Assembly: GCF_041270065.1 (NCBI RefSeq)
Contig: NZ_CP065958.1
Location: 1,364,001-1,428,000, forward strand
Reading direction: 5' to 3'
Origin: Streptomyces fradiae
Lineage (GTDB): Bacteria; Actinomycetota; Actinomycetes; Streptomycetales; Streptomycetaceae
DNA length: 64,000 nt
A program made the position numbers and the translations under genes. The notes beneath the pieces are model-generated. The model was not told the DNA's origin. It did not search any database and saw only the letters and a list, made by a program, of their open reading frames with translations. Positions 33,557 to 43,658 of the stretch are shown here, piece by piece. Position 1 is the first letter of the stretch. Each line of letters begins with the position of its first letter.

Positions 33557-33866
33557 GTCGGTAAGTAAAGCATGCAAATGTGCGAACGGAAGGGAGCTGT
33601 CCGTATAGCGGACAGCGGTGAGACGGCATGCGGACGGACCGGGTCCGCGGCGGGGACGGCGGCGGGCGCTGCTCCCCCGGGCGTGGCCTGGGCGGGGAGC
33701 GGTCACGGACCCGGTCGGCACGGGGGTCCGCCGCGGGGCGGCCGGGGGCGGGGGTGTGGCCAAGGCCACGGTCCAGGGCTCCGCCATGCGTACGGCGGGG
33801 GCCGGGCGGGCGCGGTCGCGGGGGCCGGGCGCATCGGGGCGTTCGGGCCGTAATACCCTCGGGCGC
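33557..33866. other. Divergent promoter region metN leader / membrane protein pair
   Basis: 310 bp between the leader peptide and the next gene. The metN side holds TACTTA (33567-33562) and, on its upstream flank, the perfect palindrome described separately. The remaining 33620-33866 is GC-rich with no ORF, repeat or RNA that I can support. A plus-strand promoter for the membrane protein gene is not evident. Confidence 0.4.
33596..33616. promoter_or_regulatory. Perfect 21-bp palindrome, candidate operator of metNIQ
   Basis: GCTGTCCG, TATAG, CGGACAGC: two 8-bp arms with a 5-bp centre, 40 bp upstream of the leader-peptide ATG and thus at or just above the -35 region. The size and symmetry suit a dimeric repressor or activator. 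I do not recognise the regulator. Confidence 0.6.
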
Positions 33867-34229
33867 ATGCTTGACGCCCTGACGGTCGCGGTCTCGGTGG
33901 CCGCGCTCGCCCTCGCCGCCTGGTGCGGCTTCGCCGCCTATCGCAACCAGCCCACCAAGGACTGGCACTTCATCGGCATGGCCGTGGTGACCTTCCTCGC
34001 CCTGGTGCAGCTGGTGGTCGGCATCGTGCAGCTGGTGCGCGGCGAGAGCGCGGAGGAGGGCACCACGATCTTCATCGCCTATCTCCTCGGCGCGCTGTGC
34101 GCGGTGCCCGCCGCCGGACTGCTCTCGCTGACCGAGCGCAGCAAGTGGGGCTCGACGACGGTGGCGGCGGGCGCGGTCGTGCTCGCGGTGCTCGAAGTGC
34201 GTCTCTACGACATCTGGACGGTGGGCTGA
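33867..34229 (+). CDS. Small polytopic membrane protein
   Basis: 120 aa, four hydrophobic segments (about 3-22, 34-56, 68-86, 96-112) with short loops (YRNQPTKDWH and RGESAEEG are the main polar ones). Family not recognised. The next gene starts 3 bp after its stop and is also membrane-embedded, so the two probably form an operon and perhaps one complex. ATG at 33867; no clear Shine-Dalgarno site is visible. Confidence 0.78.
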   Translation: MLDALTVAVSVAALALAAWCGFAAYRNQPTKDWHFIGMAVVTFLALVQLVVGIVQLVRGESAEEGTTIFIAYLLGALCAVPAAGLLSLTERSKWGSTTVAAGAVVLAVLEVRLYDIWTVG

Positions 34230-34231
34230 TC

Positions 34232-34672
34232 ATGACCGCGACCGAGACCGGGACCGGGAACGAGGCCGGGAACGCGCGGAAGCCCGGCCGTCTGGTGCAG
34301 GGCCCGGGCGTGCTGCTCGTCTGGCTGTACGGCGTGATGTCGGTCGGCGCGGTGTCCCGCTCGATCTACCAGATCGCCACCGAGTTCGACCGGGCGCCGC
34401 TGGCGTACGGCCTGTCGGCGGTGGCCGCGGTCGTGTACGCCTTCATCACGTACACGCTGGTACGGGGCGGCGAGACGGCCCGCAGGGCGGCGCTGGTGTG
34501 CTGCGCCGCCGAGCTCGCGGGCGTGCTGATCGTCGGCACCTGGACGCTGGTCGAGCCCTCGGCCTTCCCGGACGCGACGGTCTGGTCGGACTACGGCTAC
34601 GGCTACCTCTTCATCCCGGTGCTGCTGCCGCTGAGCGGCATCTGGTGGCTGCGGCGGTCCAAGGCCGCCTAG
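34232..34672 (+). CDS. Small polytopic membrane protein, partner of the preceding gene
   Basis: 146 aa. A Thr/Gly/Asn-rich N-terminus of about 25 residues precedes four hydrophobic segments (about 27-50, 58-78, 84-104, 122-140), with the last loop carrying aromatic residues (WSDYGYGYLF). It looks like a DUF-type integral membrane protein; not recognised. ATG at 34232, two bases after the stop of the upstream gene. Its stop codon overlaps by four bases the stop of the convergent GNAT gene (TAG/CTA in CCTAGG). Confidence 0.78.
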   Translation: MTATETGTGNEAGNARKPGRLVQGPGVLLVWLYGVMSVGAVSRSIYQIATEFDRAPLAYGLSAVAAVVYAFITYTLVRGGETARRAALVCCAAELAGVLIVGTWTLVEPSAFPDATVWSDYGYGYLFIPVLLPLSGIWWLRRSKAA

Positions 34673-35154
34673 GCGGCCTTCTCCAGGGTGACGAGGGTGA
34701 GCCGGGGCCCGACCTCGCGGGTGGAGACCTGGGCGTACCCCTTGCTGCGGTACAGCCGCAGGTTGCCCTCGCTGCGGTGGCCGGTGAACAGCTGGAAGCG
34801 CTTGGCGGCCGGGGCGGGCTCCGCCGCGTAGTGGCGCTCGATGGCGTCGAGGAGCCGGCCGCCGATGCCGTGGCGCTGCATCCGCGGGTGGACGACGAGC
34901 TTGGCGATGCGCACCGTGCCGTCCTCGTCGAGCCGGCCGCGCACGGAGGCGACGATCTCCTCGCCCAGCTTCGCGACGAAGGCGCGGCCCTCGGTGAGTT
35001 CGGCGCGCAGGGCGTCGAGCGACTGGGTCAGCGGCTCGATCGACCAGTCCTGGTAGATCTCGGCCTCGCGCTGGTAGCAGAGGTACTGGAGCTTCAGAAT
35101 GCTCTCCGCGTCCTCGGCCGCGTCCGCCGCTGAGATGGTCACGCTCATGCCCAT
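34669..35154 (-). CDS. GNAT N-acetyltransferase
   Basis: 161 aa from the ATG at 35154 (GGGAGG nine bases upstream; an ATG two codons later is equally in frame). GNAT core with VVHPRMQRHGIGGRLLDAIE (acetyl-CoA loop Q/RxxGxG/A, about 92) and EGNLRLYRSKGY (about 135). The aromatic N-terminus LKLQYLCYQREAEIYQDW is unusual. Substrate unknown. It is tail-to-tail with the membrane pair, sharing four bases. Confidence 0.87.
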   Translation of the reverse strand: MGMSVTISAADAAEDAESILKLQYLCYQREAEIYQDWSIEPLTQSLDALRAELTEGRAFVAKLGEEIVASVRGRLDEDGTVRIAKLVVHPRMQRHGIGGRLLDAIERHYAAEPAPAAKRFQLFTGHRSEGNLRLYRSKGYAQVSTREVGPRLTLVTLEKAA

Positions 35155-35191
35155 GTGCGCATGCCTCCCGCTCGTCTGATCCACCGTGGGT

Positions 35192-35749
35192 CTACGGCAC
35201 CTTTCCCCGCGCACCGGCACCGGGAACCTCCGCAGCCAGCATTCTGCGCAGGCATCCCAGGCACCGGGAACGCATCGGCCCCAGACTGCCCTGTGAGATA
35301 CCCAACGCTCCTGCGATTTCGCGGTAGGTGGGGTCGTCGGGGTGGAGCATCGCGGTGAGCAGCCGCGGGCAGTGGCCGGGGGTGCGGCGGACGGCGGCGC
35401 GCAGCGTCCTACGCCGCTCGGCGTGCAGGGCGTGGCTCTCGGGCGAGCCGTGCGCCGGGGACTCGTGCGCGGGCTCGTGGCCCGGCTCGCCGTGGAAGGA
35501 CCGCTCGTGGGCGCTGGCGCGCCGGGCCCTGCGCGCCTCGGCCCGGACGGCGCGGCGGAGCCAGTCGGCGGGCCGTTCGGGTGCGTCGTCGTCCCGGATC
35601 CGTTCGAGCAGGCGCAGCAGCACCGCCTGTTCGAGATCGTCGGCCTCGACGCCCGCGCCGGGCGCCTCGGCCTGCGACTCGGCGGCGAGCAGCGGGGTGA
35701 GGGCGGTGAGCAGGGCGTCGGGGGTGCCGGGGGCGCTGGGGGAGGTCAT
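35192..35749 (-). CDS. Sigma-70-like small protein
   Basis: 185 aa. The C-terminal half PTYREIAGALGISQGSLGPMRSRCLGCLRRML (about 140-170) is a region-4-like helix-turn-helix as in ECF sigma factors. Residues 35-75 (DDLEQAVLLRLLERIR...ADWLRRAVRAEARRARR) resemble a shortened region 2. A His/Pro/Glu-rich linker separates them. The aromatic region 2.3 and recognisable 2.4 are poor, so promoter opening may be weak or need a partner. Known in Streptomyces as 'putative RNA polymerase sigma factor'. Targets unknown. Monocistronic. Confidence 0.75.
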   Translation of the reverse strand: MTSPSAPGTPDALLTALTPLLAAESQAEAPGAGVEADDLEQAVLLRLLERIRDDDAPERPADWLRRAVRAEARRARRASAHERSFHGEPGHEPAHESPAHGSPESHALHAERRRTLRAAVRRTPGHCPRLLTAMLHPDDPTYREIAGALGISQGSLGPMRSRCLGCLRRMLAAEVPGAGARGKVP

Positions 35750-35861
35750 GCCCGCGACGATGCGACCGGCCCCCGGCCCGGTTGCGCCCCCGGCCCGAAA
35801 CCACCCGGTCGGGCGTACGGGCCGGGGACCGCGCTCGTACGGACGCCTCGCGTACGGACGC

Positions 35862-37061
35862 CTAGCGGTCGCGGAAGTCCGCGGCGGCCAGCAGGGCCGT
35901 GTCGGCGTTGTCGGAGAAGATGCCGTCGATGCCCGTCTCGAAGAAGCGCTTGAGCGCGCCGAAGGCGTCGCCGTACGCGTTGGGGTCGGTGCCCCGGCGG
36001 TACTCGGCCGGCAGGAAGGTGTTCTCGTTGCGCTGGGTGTACGGGTGGAGGATCAGGCCCTGGGCGTGGGCGTCGCGGACCAGGGTGGTCTCGGCGCCGA
36101 GCCGGCCGCTCGCGTCGCGCGGCAGGATCAGGTCGAGGGTGGGGCCGATGCCCTGCGCGTACGAGGCGATCCAGCGCAGGCCCGCGGGCGTGACCAGGTC
36201 GGCGACGGTGCGCGGGTCGCCGGCCTCGACGAAGTCCCAGGGGCGGGTGTTAGCCCCGGAGAGCAGCACGACGCGCGGGGAGTCGACCAGGCGGGCCAGC
36301 CGCTGGATGCTGCCGGGCTCGAAGGACTGGAGGAAGACCGGGGAGTCGGCGCGGTGGCGGCCGTAGCGGCGGAGCAGCTTCGCGAGCCGCTCTTCGAGGG
36401 GCAGGCCGATCGAGCGGAAGTAGGTGGGGTGCTTGGTCTCGACGTGCAGCCACACCGGGCGGCCGCGGCGGCGGCCCTCCTGCTCGGCCCAGCGCAGCAC
36501 CTCCTCGAAGGTGGGGACGGCCCAGCGTCCGTCGTAGAGGGTGTTCTCCTGGCGGGTGGCGGGGATGCGCTCCTTGGCCCGCAGGGTCTTGAGTTCGGCG
36601 AGCGTGAAGTCCTCGGTGAACCAGCCGGTGAGGGCGGCCCCGTCGACGGTCTTGGTGGTCTTCCGGGAGGCGAACTCGGGGTGGTCGGCGACATCGGTGG
36701 TGCCGGTGATGTCGTTCTCGTGGCGGCAGACCAGGTGCCCGTCCTTGGTGGGGACGAGGTCCTGCTCGACGACGTCGGCGCCCAGGGTGAGCGCAAGCTG
36801 GTAGGAGCCGAGGGTGTGCTCGGGGCGGTAGCCGCTGGCGCCGCGGTGGCCGATGACGGTGGGGACGGGCAGCGAGCGGTAGCCCCCGCGGCCGTGGCCC
36901 CGGTCGCGGGCGCCCGGCTCGCCGTCGGCGGTGGCGGCGACGGCGGACTGGACGGCCTGGGCGGTGCCGCCGGCGAGGACGGTGGACCCGCCGAGGACGG
37001 CGGCGCCGGCCGCGCCGAGGACCGCGCGTCGGTCCGGGGTCGGGCGCTCGGGCTGTGTCAT
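35862..37061 (-). CDS. glpQ1: Secreted glycerophosphodiester phosphodiesterase (GlpQ1-like)
   Basis: 399 aa. Twin-arginine signal DRRAVLGAAGAAVLGG near residues 10-25, then the GP-PDE barrel. IGHRGASGYRPEHT (about 70, catalytic His and Glu), DVVEQDLVPTKDGHLVCRHE (about 95, metal ligands and second His), HVETKHP and a late DNADTALL complete the site. It hydrolyses glycerophosphodiesters outside the membrane to glycerol-3-phosphate, a phosphate-scavenging role. By position it matches S. coelicolor glpQ1, a known PhoP target. Candidate PHO-type repeats lie upstream. ATG at 37061. Confidence 0.92.
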   Translation of the reverse strand: MTQPERPTPDRRAVLGAAGAAVLGGSTVLAGGTAQAVQSAVAATADGEPGARDRGHGRGGYRSLPVPTVIGHRGASGYRPEHTLGSYQLALTLGADVVEQDLVPTKDGHLVCRHENDITGTTDVADHPEFASRKTTKTVDGAALTGWFTEDFTLAELKTLRAKERIPATRQENTLYDGRWAVPTFEEVLRWAEQEGRRRGRPVWLHVETKHPTYFRSIGLPLEERLAKLLRRYGRHRADSPVFLQSFEPGSIQRLARLVDSPRVVLLSGANTRPWDFVEAGDPRTVADLVTPAGLRWIASYAQGIGPTLDLILPRDASGRLGAETTLVRDAHAQGLILHPYTQRNENTFLPAEYRRGTDPNAYGDAFGALKRFFETGIDGIFSDNADTALLAAADFRDR

Positions 37062-37177
37062 GAACACTCCTTCGGTGTGATCTCCGTGTGATGTCCCGCA
37101 CCTGTCAACTGCGCCCCCGACGCTAGGCATTGCGGCCCTACGGGCGGCAGACCTGCGCGGAACATGGCGGAAACACA

Positions 37178-37228
37178 CGTCAACACGCCGTATCCGTTGC
37201 GTGAACCCGATGTGCGGAGCGTGGTGAC
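37178..37228 (-). promoter_or_regulatory. Candidate PHO box of glpQ1
   Basis: On the minus strand GTCACCA (from 37228), GTTCACG (from 37206) and GTTGACG (from 37184) are spaced exactly 22 bp apart, i.e. every second 11-bp repeat unit of the Streptomyces PHO box (GTTCACC-type). The intervening units are degenerate. It sits about 120-170 bp upstream of the glpQ1 start. Confidence 0.4.
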
Positions 37229-37299
37229 CCGCGAGTATCGTCGCCATCTGCACCGTCGGCTCGACGAGCCGCAGCCGCCCGCCCGACACGGAGGAACCG

Positions 37300-37974
37300 T
37301 TGTCCCGTCTCGCGATCATGAAGGCCATCCTCGGACCGGTCCTGCGCCTCATGTTCCGTCCCCGCGTCGAGGGCGCCGAGAACATCCCGGGCACCGGTCC
37401 GGTGATCCTCGCGGGCAACCATCTGACCTTCATCGACTCGATGATCATGCCGATCTGCCTGGACCGCCCGGCCTACTTCATCGGCAAGGACGAGTACGTG
37501 AAGGGCACCGGCCTCAAGGGCCGGCTGATGGCCTGGTTCTTCACCAGTGTCGGCATGATCCCGGTGGACCGGGACGGCGGCCGCGGCGGTGTGGCCGCGC
37601 TGATGACCGGCCGCCGGGTCCTGGAGGAGGGCAAGATCTTCTCCATCTACCCGGAGGGCACCCGCTCCCCTGACGGCCGGCTCTACCGCGGCCGCACCGG
37701 CATCGCCCGGCTCACCCTGATGACCGGCGCGCCGGTGGTGCCGTTCGCGATGATCGGCACCGACAAGGTCCAGCCGGGCGGCGCGGGCATCCCGCGCCCG
37801 GGCCGGGTGACGGTCCGCTTCGGCGAGCCGATGGAGTTCTCCCGCTACGACGGCATGGACCGCGACCGGTACGTGCTGCGCGCGGTGACGGACTCGGTGA
37901 TGGCGGAGGTCATGCGGCTGTCCGGCCAGGAGTACGTGGACATGTACGCGACCAAGGCGAAGGAAGCCGCGTAA
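37300..37974 (+). CDS. 1-acyl-sn-glycerol-3-phosphate acyltransferase (PlsC-like)
   Basis: 224 aa. PlsC motifs: NHLTFIDS (HX4D, about 41), the GMIPVDRDGGRGG arginine block, YPEGTRSPDGRLYRGRTG (about 120) and VPFAMIG. It transfers an acyl chain to lysophosphatidate in membrane phospholipid synthesis. An N-terminal amphipathic helix (residues 1-20) likely tethers it to the membrane. I use TTG at 37300 because GGAGG lies five bases upstream; the internal ATG at 37318 has none. Divergent from glpQ1, with both genes concerned with glycerophospholipids. Confidence 0.9.
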   Translation: MSRLAIMKAILGPVLRLMFRPRVEGAENIPGTGPVILAGNHLTFIDSMIMPICLDRPAYFIGKDEYVKGTGLKGRLMAWFFTSVGMIPVDRDGGRGGVAALMTGRRVLEEGKIFSIYPEGTRSPDGRLYRGRTGIARLTLMTGAPVVPFAMIGTDKVQPGGAGIPRPGRVTVRFGEPMEFSRYDGMDRDRYVLRAVTDSVMAEVMRLSGQEYVDMYATKAKEAA

Positions 37975-38012
37975 GGCTGCGCGTAGGTACGCGTAGGGCT
38001 GCTCGTACGTAC

Positions 38013-38050
38013 GAGGAGGGCGCCCCCGGGATTCCGGGGGCGCCCTCCTC
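38013..38050. terminator. Strong bidirectional terminator
   Basis: 17-bp perfect arms (GAGGAGGGCGCCCCCGG and complement) with a 4-nt loop between the acyltransferase and MFS genes. The right arm ends 12 bp from the MFS stop. Confidence 0.88.
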
Positions 38051-38062
38051 GTGTGCCGGGCG

Positions 38063-39622
38063 TCAGTGCTCGACGGGGCCGTCCGCCAGCTTCTGGCCCT
38101 TCAGCAGGAACCAGGCCGCGACGGCGGTCGCCAGGAGCACCGCCGCGCCGACGCCGGAGGCGATGCGCAGGCCGTCGACGAAGGCGTCCTGGGCGGCGGT
38201 GACGAGCGCGCCGCCCTGGTCCGGGCCGAGGCCCGCCGCGGCCTCGACGGCGCCGCCCAGCGAGTCGTGGGCCGCGGCGGCGGTGTCCGACGGGATGCCC
38301 GCCGGGGTGGTGAAGCTCCGGTAGACGCCGGTCACGATGGAGCCGAGGACCGCGATGCCGAGGGCCGCGCCCAGCTCGTAGGCCGTCTCGGAGACCGCGG
38401 AGGCGGCGCCGGCCTGCTCCTTGGGGACGCCGGAGAGGATCACGTCGGCGGTGACGGTGAAGGCGAAGCCCGCGCCGACGCCGACGACGAGCAGGCTGGC
38501 GCCGAGCAGCGGGTAGCCGGTGGACCGGCCGATGGCGGTGAGCACCGCGAGGGCGAGTCCGATGGCGGCGAGGCCGCCGGCGACGACCGAGCGCACCGAG
38601 AACCGGCGGGCGACCCGGCCCGCGACCAGACCGGCCGTCACCGCGCCGATGGCGGCGGGCAGTTCGGCGAGCCCGGCCTCCAGGGGTGCCCGGCCCTGGA
38701 CCAGCTGGAAGAACTGGGACAGGAAGAACACCAGGCCGGAGAGGCCGAGGATGGTCAGCAGGTCGGCGACCACGGCGGCGGAGAAGCCGCGGTTGCGGAA
38801 CAGGCGCATGTCCAGGAGCGGGGCCGGCAGGGTGAGCTGACGGCGTACGAACCAGGTCAGACCGCCGATGCCGACGGCCAGCGCGGCCACCACGTCCAGG
38901 GTGAGGCCGTGGGCGGCCAGTTCCTTGATCGCGTAGACGACGCCGATCATGCCGGCGAGGGAGAGCAGGACGCTCGGCAGGTCCCAGGGGCCCGGGTTCG
39001 GGTTCTTCGACTCGGGGATCAGCTTGGCGCCGACGAGGACCAGGACGGCCATCACGGGCAGGTTGATGAGGAAGACCGAGCCCCACCAGAAGTGTTCGAG
39101 CAGGAATCCGCCGACGACCGGGCCCACGGCGGCACCGGCCGAGGCCATGGCGCCCCAGATGCCGATGGCGAGGCTGCGCTCGCGCGGGTCGTGGAAGAGG
39201 TTGCGGATCAGGGCGAGCGTGGACGGCATCAGGGTGGCGCCGGCGACGCCGAGCAGGGCGCGGGCCGCGATCATCATCTCGGGGCTGCTCGCGTAGGCGT
39301 TCAGGACGGAGACCGCGCCGAACGCGACGGCTCCGGTGAGCAGCAGCTTCTTGCGGCCGATGCGGTCGCCGAGGCTGCCCATGGAGACGAGCAGGCCGGC
39401 GATGACGAAGGAGTAGACGTCGCCGATCCAGAGCAGCTGGGTGCCGGACGGCTTCAGGTCCTCGGAGAGGAAGGGGGTCGCCAGGCCGAGTACCGTGGCG
39501 TCGACCGCCACGAGCAGTACGGCCAGGACGAGCACGGCGAGGGCGAGCCACCGGCCGGGACGGCGCACGCCCTCGGTATGGCTCTCGGGCGTCTGCGCCT
39601 TCGTGAGGCTGTCGCTGGTCAC
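38063..39622 (-). CDS. MFS drug efflux transporter (DHA2, 14 segments)
   Basis: 519 aa. Fourteen hydrophobic segments. Motif A GSLGDRIGRKKLLL follows the second segment, LAVDATVLGLATPFLSEDL-like motif D1 lies in the first, and GPVVGGFLLEHFWWGSVFLINLP is motif C, typical of H+-coupled drug antiporters of the QacA/EmrB type. Substrate unknown. GTG at 39622 overlaps the TetR stop by four bases (GTGA), so it is translationally coupled to its likely regulator. Confidence 0.93.
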   Translation of the reverse strand: MTSDSLTKAQTPESHTEGVRRPGRWLALAVLVLAVLLVAVDATVLGLATPFLSEDLKPSGTQLLWIGDVYSFVIAGLLVSMGSLGDRIGRKKLLLTGAVAFGAVSVLNAYASSPEMMIAARALLGVAGATLMPSTLALIRNLFHDPRERSLAIGIWGAMASAGAAVGPVVGGFLLEHFWWGSVFLINLPVMAVLVLVGAKLIPESKNPNPGPWDLPSVLLSLAGMIGVVYAIKELAAHGLTLDVVAALAVGIGGLTWFVRRQLTLPAPLLDMRLFRNRGFSAAVVADLLTILGLSGLVFFLSQFFQLVQGRAPLEAGLAELPAAIGAVTAGLVAGRVARRFSVRSVVAGGLAAIGLALAVLTAIGRSTGYPLLGASLLVVGVGAGFAFTVTADVILSGVPKEQAGAASAVSETAYELGAALGIAVLGSIVTGVYRSFTTPAGIPSDTAAAAHDSLGGAVEAAAGLGPDQGGALVTAAQDAFVDGLRIASGVGAAVLLATAVAAWFLLKGQKLADGPVEH

Positions 39623-40170
39623 TTCTCCACGCTCCTGCGTGCTCCGCCGAGCATCAGCTCGGTGATCATGTACTGGTAGTCCTTGGCGGCGACCCGGCCG
39701 TCCATCACGGCCCAGGCGCCGGAGCCGACGAGGCCGTAGAAGGCCTCGCACAGCCAGGCGGGGGTCAGGTCGATCCGGAAGACGCCCTGCTCCTGGCCGC
39801 GCCGGAAGAGCGCGGCGATCCGGGCGTCGAGCCGGGCCCAGCCCTCGTGCTGCTCCTCCCCCTCGAACAGCTGGTTCTCGGTGACGAGGAAGGACAGCAG
39901 CGGGGCGACGGGCTCCACGGCGCCGACGAGCCGGCGCAGCACCTCGTCGGCGGGCCCCTCGTCGAGCCGCGCGCCGTCGAGGGCGGCCTCCAGCTCCGCG
40001 ATCGCCATCTCCTCCAGCGCGCGGATCAGTGCCTCCCGCCCGGCGAACAGCCGGTGCAGCGTGGCGCGCCCGATCCCGGCGGCCCGGGCGACCTCGTCCA
40101 TGGTGGCGGTCGCCTTCACGGAGAGCGTGGCGGCGGCGGAGCGGAGGACATGGGTGCGATCGACGGCCAT
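39619..40170 (-). CDS. TetR-family repressor of the MFS pump
   Basis: 183 aa. N-terminal TetR helix-turn-helix (ATMDEVARAAGIGRATLHRLFAGREAL, about 24-50) and an all-helical ligand domain. ATG at 40170; longer in-frame starts run into the operator palindrome. It lies upstream of the MFS gene in one operon and directly downstream of a 24-bp palindrome containing TGAGACA/TGTCTCA half-sites, so autorepression of the pair with release by a pump substrate is likely (inference from family behaviour). Confidence 0.92.
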   Translation of the reverse strand: MAVDRTHVLRSAAATLSVKATATMDEVARAAGIGRATLHRLFAGREALIRALEEMAIAELEAALDGARLDEGPADEVLRRLVGAVEPVAPLLSFLVTENQLFEGEEQHEGWARLDARIAALFRRGQEQGVFRIDLTPAWLCEAFYGLVGSGAWAVMDGRVAAKDYQYMITELMLGGARRSVEK

Positions 40171-40186
40171 GAGACAACCATACACC

Positions 40187-40210
40187 GAATGAGACATCAA
40201 TGTCTCATTC
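40187..40210. promoter_or_regulatory. TetR operator
   Basis: GAATGAGACAT, CA, ATGTCTCATTC: a perfect 11+2+11 palindrome 17 bp before the tetR start. A further half-site TGAGACA lies across the start codon (about 40169-40175). Confidence 0.75.
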
Positions 40211-40248
40211 AATAAATCGACGCCTCACGAGGCGTGGGAGGGAATCCT

Positions 40249-40795
40249 GTGCGCATGACAAGACCGCTGCTGCTGATCGACGTCGACGGGCCGCTGAATC
40301 CGTACGCGGCGCAGCGCGAGCGCCGCCCGGAGGGGTATACGACGCACCGGATGAGCCCCACCGGCTGGGTCGGGGCAAGGCCGCTGCGGGTGTGGCTGAA
40401 CCACGGGCACGGCGCGGAGCTGCTGGCGCTCGCGGAGGCGTACGAGCTGGTCTGGGCGACGACCTGGAAGGACGAGGCGAACTGGGGGTCCCCCCACGCC
40501 CTCAGGGCGTAGGGGGCGGATCGGGCCGCATCTGGGGCTGCCGGAGCTGCCGTTCATCGACTGGCCGAAAATGCACGGGGCCGCCCCGCGCGGGACGTTC
40601 TGGAAGACCCAGTACATCCTGGAGTACGCGCAGGGGCGGCCGTTCGCGTGGGTGGACGACGACATCACGTCGTACGACCACGAGTATGTGGAGCAGAACC
40701 ACCTCGCCGCCGCCCTGTTGCTGCGCGTCGACGAACGGATCGGACTGCTCCGGCCGGACTTCGACGCGCTCGCGGAGTGGGCGGCGGCGCTGTGA
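40249..40795 (+). pseudogene. HAD-like hydrolase gene split by a 34-bp palindrome
   Basis: The first part (GTG 40249 or ATG 40255) encodes LLLIDVDGPLNPYAA, the HAD motif I, up to WATTWKDEAN (motif II region). A 34-bp insert (40483-40516) then adds WGSPHALRA and a stop at about 40512. Reading resumes exactly in frame after the insert with RIGPHLGLPELPFIDWP and continues with AWVDDDIT (motif IV acidic residues) to the stop at 40795. Without the insert the product would be about 168 aa, a normal small HAD hydrolase. The insertion is in the middle of the fold, so the gene is most likely dead unless read through or frameshifted. Confidence 0.8.
40483..40516. repeat. 34-bp palindromic insertion element
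   Basis: TGGGGGTCCCCCC followed by ACGCCC-TCA-GGGCGT and AGGGGG. The inner 6-bp stem extends by five more pairs past one C-A mismatch (CCCCC against GGGGG). Removing precisely these 34 bp restores the HAD reading frame. No target duplication is visible and no second copy occurs in the window. It resembles short interspersed hairpin elements of Streptomyces. Confidence 0.7.
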
Positions 40796-40807
40796 CGTGC
40801 TGAGTGG

Positions 40808-43530
<2,723 letters not shown>

Positions 43531-43556
43531 GGGGTTCTCCTTACCTTGCAACCACT

Positions 43557-43574
43557 GATGGGTATAACTATGCA
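43557..43574 (-). promoter_or_regulatory. Candidate ARG box of argG
   Basis: Minus strand TGCATAGTTATACCCATC. The 12-mer GCATAGTTATAC aligns with GTATAGTCATGC in the argC promoter with three transitions (consensus GYATAGTYATRC). The distance to the argG start is about 27 bp. Confidence 0.45.
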
Positions 43575-43658
43575 GTCCTCCGTATGTTTTGTCAACGCGT
43601 CTCCGTGGCGGCGGAAAATCCCAGGCCGGAGCGGGTGCGTGCGCTCTAGGCTCCGTGC

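Noticed and set aside
40483..40516. Sequencing error explaining the HAD break
   Set aside because: The interruption is an ordered 34-bp hairpin with exact restoration of frame on removal, not a homopolymer slip; error cannot be wholly excluded.
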